In this document: piece after piece, positions 4,305 through 5,022 of the stretch
Layout of the letters: every line of letters begins with the position of its first letter
Numbering within the stretch: position 1 is the first letter of the stretch
Assembly (NCBI GenBank): GCA_964614855.1
Contig: CAZTMX010000219.1
Location: forward strand, 1 to 5,022
Direction of reading: 5' to 3'
Source: CAWJHE01 sp964614855
GTDB taxonomy: Bacteria > Chloroflexota > Anaerolineae > Anaerolineales > UBA4823
Length of the DNA stretch: 5,022 bases
Notes under the pieces: model-generated
What the model saw: the letters and a program-made list of their open reading frames with translations, nothing else
Told to the model about the DNA's origin: nothing
Databases searched by the model: none
Translations under genes and position numbers: made by a program

Positions 4305-5022
4305 ATGCAGAGATCAAAACAGGCTTCAGGTTTACGAGTGTTTCATCAGGTGCTGGCTGTGATATTGCTGCTGGCGGCAGGTTGTACTGCGCTGCCAACG
4401 GGGGAGCCCACACCGTCCCTTGCACCAACAGAGACACTGCCGCCGCCGCAAGTTCAGACCACCAGCGTGCCCCCGGTAAAGGATGCAGTAAGCCGGTATC
4501 TCAATATGTGGCAGGTTGGGGATTACGAGGGGATGTACGCCAGTTTATCCGGCCCCAGCCGCGCTGGTATCAGCTTGGAAGATTTCAGCAAACGCCATCA
4601 GGAGGCGCTGGAGCAGACCGCATCCAGCGAAGTGCGCGCCTCGCTGCTTTCTGTGGTTGGCGATGCAGTCACAGCCGTTGCGAATTACAACGTGACCCTG
4701 CCGTCCATAGTGTTTGGCGACCTGGTACGAGAAACGCAGATGAACCTTGCCCTGGAGGATGGCGAGTGGCGAGTGATCTGGGATGCCACGGCTATCCTGC
4801 CGGAGCTGGCAAACGGCAACACGCTGAAGATGGACCGCGAGCTGCAGCCGCGCGGTGCAATTTTCGACCGCAATGGAGCACCTATCGCAGCACAGGTTAA
4901 GGCGGCCTCGATCGGTTTGTTAACCGATTATGTGGACCTGGGGGATACGCGCGGTTTGCTTACCCTATTGGCCAGCCTGACGCAATACCGCTCCGATACC
5001 ATCCGCACCATGATCGAACAAT
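4305..5022 (+). CDS. Lipoprotein-type class B penicillin-binding protein, MecA_N domain (partial, 5' end)
   Basis: The first 239 residues of a longer protein are present, with the frame open to the window edge. It is predicted to be a peptidoglycan transpeptidase acting outside the membrane. The N-terminus has a hydrophobic segment ending in lipobox LAAGC (Cys27 lipidated) and a Pro/Thr-rich linker (31-57). Next comes an NTF2-like MecA N-terminal domain (about 58-165), recognised by VKDAVSRYLNMWQVGDYEGM, SLEDFSKRH and the closing EWRVIWDA. From about 175 the dimerisation domain begins with the hallmark LQPRGAIFDRNGAPIA (180-195). The catalytic SxxK, SxN and KTG motifs would lie beyond the window. 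The layout matches PBP2a-like proteins of many Gram-positive bacteria and Chloroflexota and does not by itself imply acquired beta-lactam resistance. The ATG at 4305 has AAGGAG seven bases upstream; an earlier ATG at 4274 is out of frame. Confidence 0.88.
   Translation, partial: MQRSKQASGLRVFHQVLAVILLLAAGCTALPTGEPTPSLAPTETLPPPQVQTTSVPPVKDAVSRYLNMWQVGDYEGMYASLSGPSRAGISLEDFSKRHQEALEQTASSEVRASLLSVVGDAVTAVANYNVTLPSIVFGDLVRETQMNLALEDGEWRVIWDATAILPELANGNTLKMDRELQPRGAIFDRNGAPIAAQVKAASIGLLTDYVDLGDTRGLLTLLASLTQYRSDTIRTMIEQ

Noticed and set aside
4274..4900. 208-codon + strand frame starting at ATG 4274
   Set aside because: It is in a different frame from the penicillin-binding protein and has no ribosome site. 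The frame from 4305 has the lipobox, the MecA_N-type domain and the PRGAIFDRNG motif.

Overview
The window looks like chromosomal DNA from a bacterium of the phylum Chloroflexota, probably class Anaerolineae. I infer this from gene style: two lipoproteins with Thr/Pro-rich linkers after the lipobox, a deazaflavin (F420)-type nitroreductase, a lipoprotein-anchored MecA-type penicillin-binding protein, moderate G+C and strong AGGAG ribosome sites. There is no phylogenetic marker gene, so the placement is provisional.

Layout. 1-148: a possible 3' tail of a + strand gene, then a strong hairpin. 149-769 (-): a secreted lipoprotein with a Thr/Pro-rich stalk and an unrecognised beta-rich C-terminal domain. 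770-902: divergent promoter region. 903-1391 (+): a DDN-like nitroreductase-family protein. 1408-2137 (-): two tandem copies of a promoter/peptide gene/terminator cassette, each encoding a 52-residue peptide with a Sec-type signal sequence and the identical C-terminus PQGWSWP. 2143-4078 (-): a two-gene ABC exporter, with the permease (MacB/FtsX fold, HrtB-like) first and its ATPase (HrtA/LolD-like) second. 4079-4304: divergent promoter region. 4305-5022 (+): the N-terminal part of a class B penicillin-binding protein, cut by the window end.

How the genes may work together. The permease and ATPase are tightly coupled, because the ATPase Shine-Dalgarno overlaps the permease stop codon. No terminator is visible between the ATPase and the first peptide gene. 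ABC transcripts could therefore continue through that gene to its hairpin at 1811-1850, although each peptide gene also has its own promoter.

The most interesting and probably undescribed element is the tandem peptide cassette. The two peptides have the same length, nearly the same signal sequence and an invariant C-terminal heptapeptide, but opposite predicted charge in the mature part. Their promoters share a conserved block upstream of and including most of the -35 box. Their ends share a 32-bp identical block that crosses the stop codon. Next to an export-type ABC transporter, this suggests a small secreted-peptide system (signal, antimicrobial or envelope peptide), but the function is inference only.
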